Shown here piece by piece: positions 6,785 through 7,363 of a stretch of DNA of 7,363 bases. The translations under genes and the position numbers were made by a program. Where the stretch lies: positions 1 through 7,363 of the forward strand of contig NZ_PSMQ01000075.1 in NCBI RefSeq assembly GCF_040290245.1. The letters are read 5' to 3'. Origin of the DNA: Thermus_A sp040290245 (lineage in GTDB: Bacteria > Deinococcota > Deinococci > Deinococcales > Thermaceae). The notes below the pieces were generated by a model that saw only the letters and a list, made by a program, of their open reading frames with translations, made no database searches and was not told the origin of the DNA. Each line of letters opens with the position of its first letter. Positions within the stretch are counted from its first letter, which is position 1.

Positions 6785-6790
6785 AGTCTA
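6785..6790 (-). promoter_or_regulatory. -10-like box for the PIG-L deacetylase gene
   Basis: On the minus strand TAGACT occupies 6790 to 6785 and ends 7 bases before the ATG at 6777. It fits TANNNT and the short spacing seen for leaderless or nearly leaderless messages in this phylum. An AGGAG touches the start codon, too close for a normal Shine-Dalgarno. I see no convincing -35 hexamer at 16-18 bases upstream, so the call is tentative. Confidence 0.35.
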
Positions 6791-6791
6791 C

Positions 6792-6820
6792 TTGATGCGC
6801 CTCAGAAAAGGCCTTAGGAT
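6792..6820 (+). promoter_or_regulatory. Sigma-A-type promoter for aroH
   Basis: TTGATG at 6792-6797 and TAGGAT at 6815-6820 are separated by an ideal 17 bases. Transcription would begin at about 6827, only a few bases before the ATG at 6832. An overlapping alternative -10, TAAGGT at 6820-6825, ends 6 bases before the ATG and would give a leaderless message; the same bases could act as a weak ribosome site (AAGGT). The region is shared with the divergent PIG-L gene. Confidence 0.5.
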
Positions 6821-6831
6821 AAGGTCTTAAT

Positions 6832-7197
6832 ATGGTGCGGGGCATACGCGGGGCCATCACCGTGGAGGAAGACACACCGGAAGCCATCCACTCGGCCACC
6901 CGGGAGCTGCTTTTAAAAATGTTGGAGCTCAACCGGATCCGGCCGGAGGAGCTGGCCGCGGTGATCTTTACCGTTACTGAGGACCTTTCCTCCGCCTTCC
7001 CCGCAGAGGCCGCCCGTCAGATCGGCCTCCACCGGGTTCCCCTTCTTTCCGCCCGGGAGATTCCCGTACCCGGAAGCCTTCCCAGGGTTATCCGCATCCT
7101 AGCCCTGTGGAACACGGACCTTCCCCAGGACCGGGTGCGCCACGTTTACCTAAAGGAAGCGGTGAAGCTCCGACCCGATTTGGAGAGCGCCCAATGA
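6832..7197 (+). CDS. aroH: Chorismate mutase, AroH class
   Basis: The enzyme converts chorismate to prephenate, the branch-point step toward phenylalanine and tyrosine, in the cytoplasm. The protein is 121 residues, the normal length of the trimeric AroH (Bacillus-type) class. The conserved start RGIRGAITVEED carries Arg6. Comparison by eye with the Bacillus subtilis enzyme gives further active-site residues: Phe56 in SSAFPAEAAR, Ser73 where Bacillus has Cys75, Glu76 in AREI, Arg88 in RVIRIL, Tyr106 in HVYLKEAV, and Arg114 in KLRPDL. A T. thermophilus homologue has a known structure. The ATG at 6832 begins exactly at the conserved N-terminus and has a promoter directly in front. The gene stands alone: its left neighbour diverges, and about 100 bases of non-coding DNA lie to the right before the possible riboswitch. 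Confidence 0.95.
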   Translation: MVRGIRGAITVEEDTPEAIHSATRELLLKMLELNRIRPEELAAVIFTVTEDLSSAFPAEAARQIGLHRVPLLSAREIPVPGSLPRVIRILALWNTDLPQDRVRHVYLKEAVKLRPDLESAQ

Positions 7198-7245
7198 AAA
7201 GGCATGAACCCGGGGAAACGCCTTAACCCCTGACCTCTTGAACCA

Positions 7246-7269
7246 TAGGCAAACCCAGGCCCTTGCCTA
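7246..7269. repeat. Perfect 7-bp inverted repeat downstream of aroH
   Basis: TAGGCAA at 7246-7252 is exactly complementary to TTGCCTA at 7263-7269, with a 10-base loop. It lies 49 bases after the aroH stop, so it could end the aroH transcript. It is not followed by a T-run, so it is not a standard intrinsic terminator. It is flanked by two weaker AAGGC/GCCTT stems at 7199-7224 and 7287-7315. The region 7198 to about 7290 contains no convincing ORF. Confidence 0.45.
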
Positions 7270-7295
7270 ACCCCCCATGCCCAACCAAGGCTGAA

Positions 7296-7363
7296 CCGGG
7301 CCCCGAAGGTGCCTTAAGCGCTCCTGGCTAGGCTGAGAGGGGAGTGGGTTCCCACGGAGTTTC
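7296..7363 (+). promoter_or_regulatory. Possible TPP riboswitch (THI box), 5' half, cut by window end
   Basis: The order GGTGCC (7308-7313), a short stem, then GGCTGAGA (7331-7338) is the 5' signature of the thiamin pyrophosphate aptamer; the E. coli thiC element reads similarly (GAGTGCCTTAACTGGCTGAGA, here in part). The P3 stem can form from GCCT (7311-7314) with AGGC (7330-7333), continued by AGC (7317-7319) with GCT (7327-7329) after a two-base bulge. GTGGGTTCCCAC at 7344-7355 would be the variable P3a hairpin that follows TGAGA. The second half (3' strand of P2, GAACCTGAT, the P4/P5 arm and the closing P1 strand) would lie beyond the right edge, so the identification rests on half a motif. 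It predicts a thiamin synthesis or transport gene downstream. Confidence 0.5.

Noticed and set aside
6088..6795. 235-codon plus-strand frame opposite the PIG-L gene
   Set aside because: The opposite strand carries the AHPDDE and HPDH motifs; the plus frame has no domain-like features.
7199..7226. AAGGC/GCCTT stem as intrinsic terminator of aroH
   Set aside because: Only 5 base pairs with a 16-base loop and no T-run after it; recorded only as an inverted repeat.
7204..7233. Short ATG frame after aroH as a possible leader peptide (MNPGKRLNP)
   Set aside because: It has no ribosome site and no run of regulatory codons such as Phe, Tyr or Trp, so attenuation is not supported.
1..7363. Defence system, prophage or integrated element
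   Set aside because: All genes are housekeeping or metabolic, GC content and codon use look uniform, and there are no integrases, transposases, terminal repeats or spacer arrays.

Overview
The window reads as chromosomal DNA of a Thermus-lineage bacterium (Deinococcota). The DNA is very GC-rich with strong G/C in third codon positions. Genes are packed with almost no spacing, GTG starts are common, and the seryl-tRNA synthetase and the MenC/NSAR-family enzyme closely resemble the Thermus thermophilus proteins as I remember them. No mobile element, CRISPR array, tRNA or rRNA gene is visible.

Layout: the left edge holds the 3' part of a DUF554-type membrane protein gene. A long plus-strand run follows: gatC (tRNA-dependent amidotransferase subunit C), serS, a MenC/N-acylamino-acid racemase-type enolase-superfamily enzyme, a GNAT-superfamily protein (COG3375 type), a COG0402-type amidohydrolase, and a CLC-type chloride transporter. 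From gatC to the CLC gene each junction abuts or overlaps (0, 10, 20, 20 and 1 bases), so these six genes look like one translationally coupled operon. gatC has a TANNNT box placed as expected for a leaderless transcript. A PIG-L/LmbE deacetylase gene lies on the minus strand, and its 3' end overlaps the CLC gene tail-to-tail by 113 bp. It diverges from aroH (AroH-class chorismate mutase) across a 54-base promoter region. The last 166 bases contain no gene; they hold several inverted repeats and, at the edge, what looks like the 5' half of a TPP riboswitch cut by the window end.

How the genes fit together: gatC and serS belong to aminoacyl-tRNA formation. The MenC-like enzyme and the GNAT protein resemble the pair used in the N-succinylamino-acid racemase route from D- to L-amino acids. 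Thermus is known to make menaquinone by the futalosine route, which has no o-succinylbenzoate step, so the usual 'menC' label is probably wrong in function. The amidohydrolase next to them is a candidate aminodeoxyfutalosine deaminase of that same futalosine route, or else the third enzyme of the N-acylamino-acid route. The CLC protein keeps the gating-glutamate motif but has lost the usual GSGIP selectivity motif. The possible TPP riboswitch predicts a thiamin gene just beyond the right edge.
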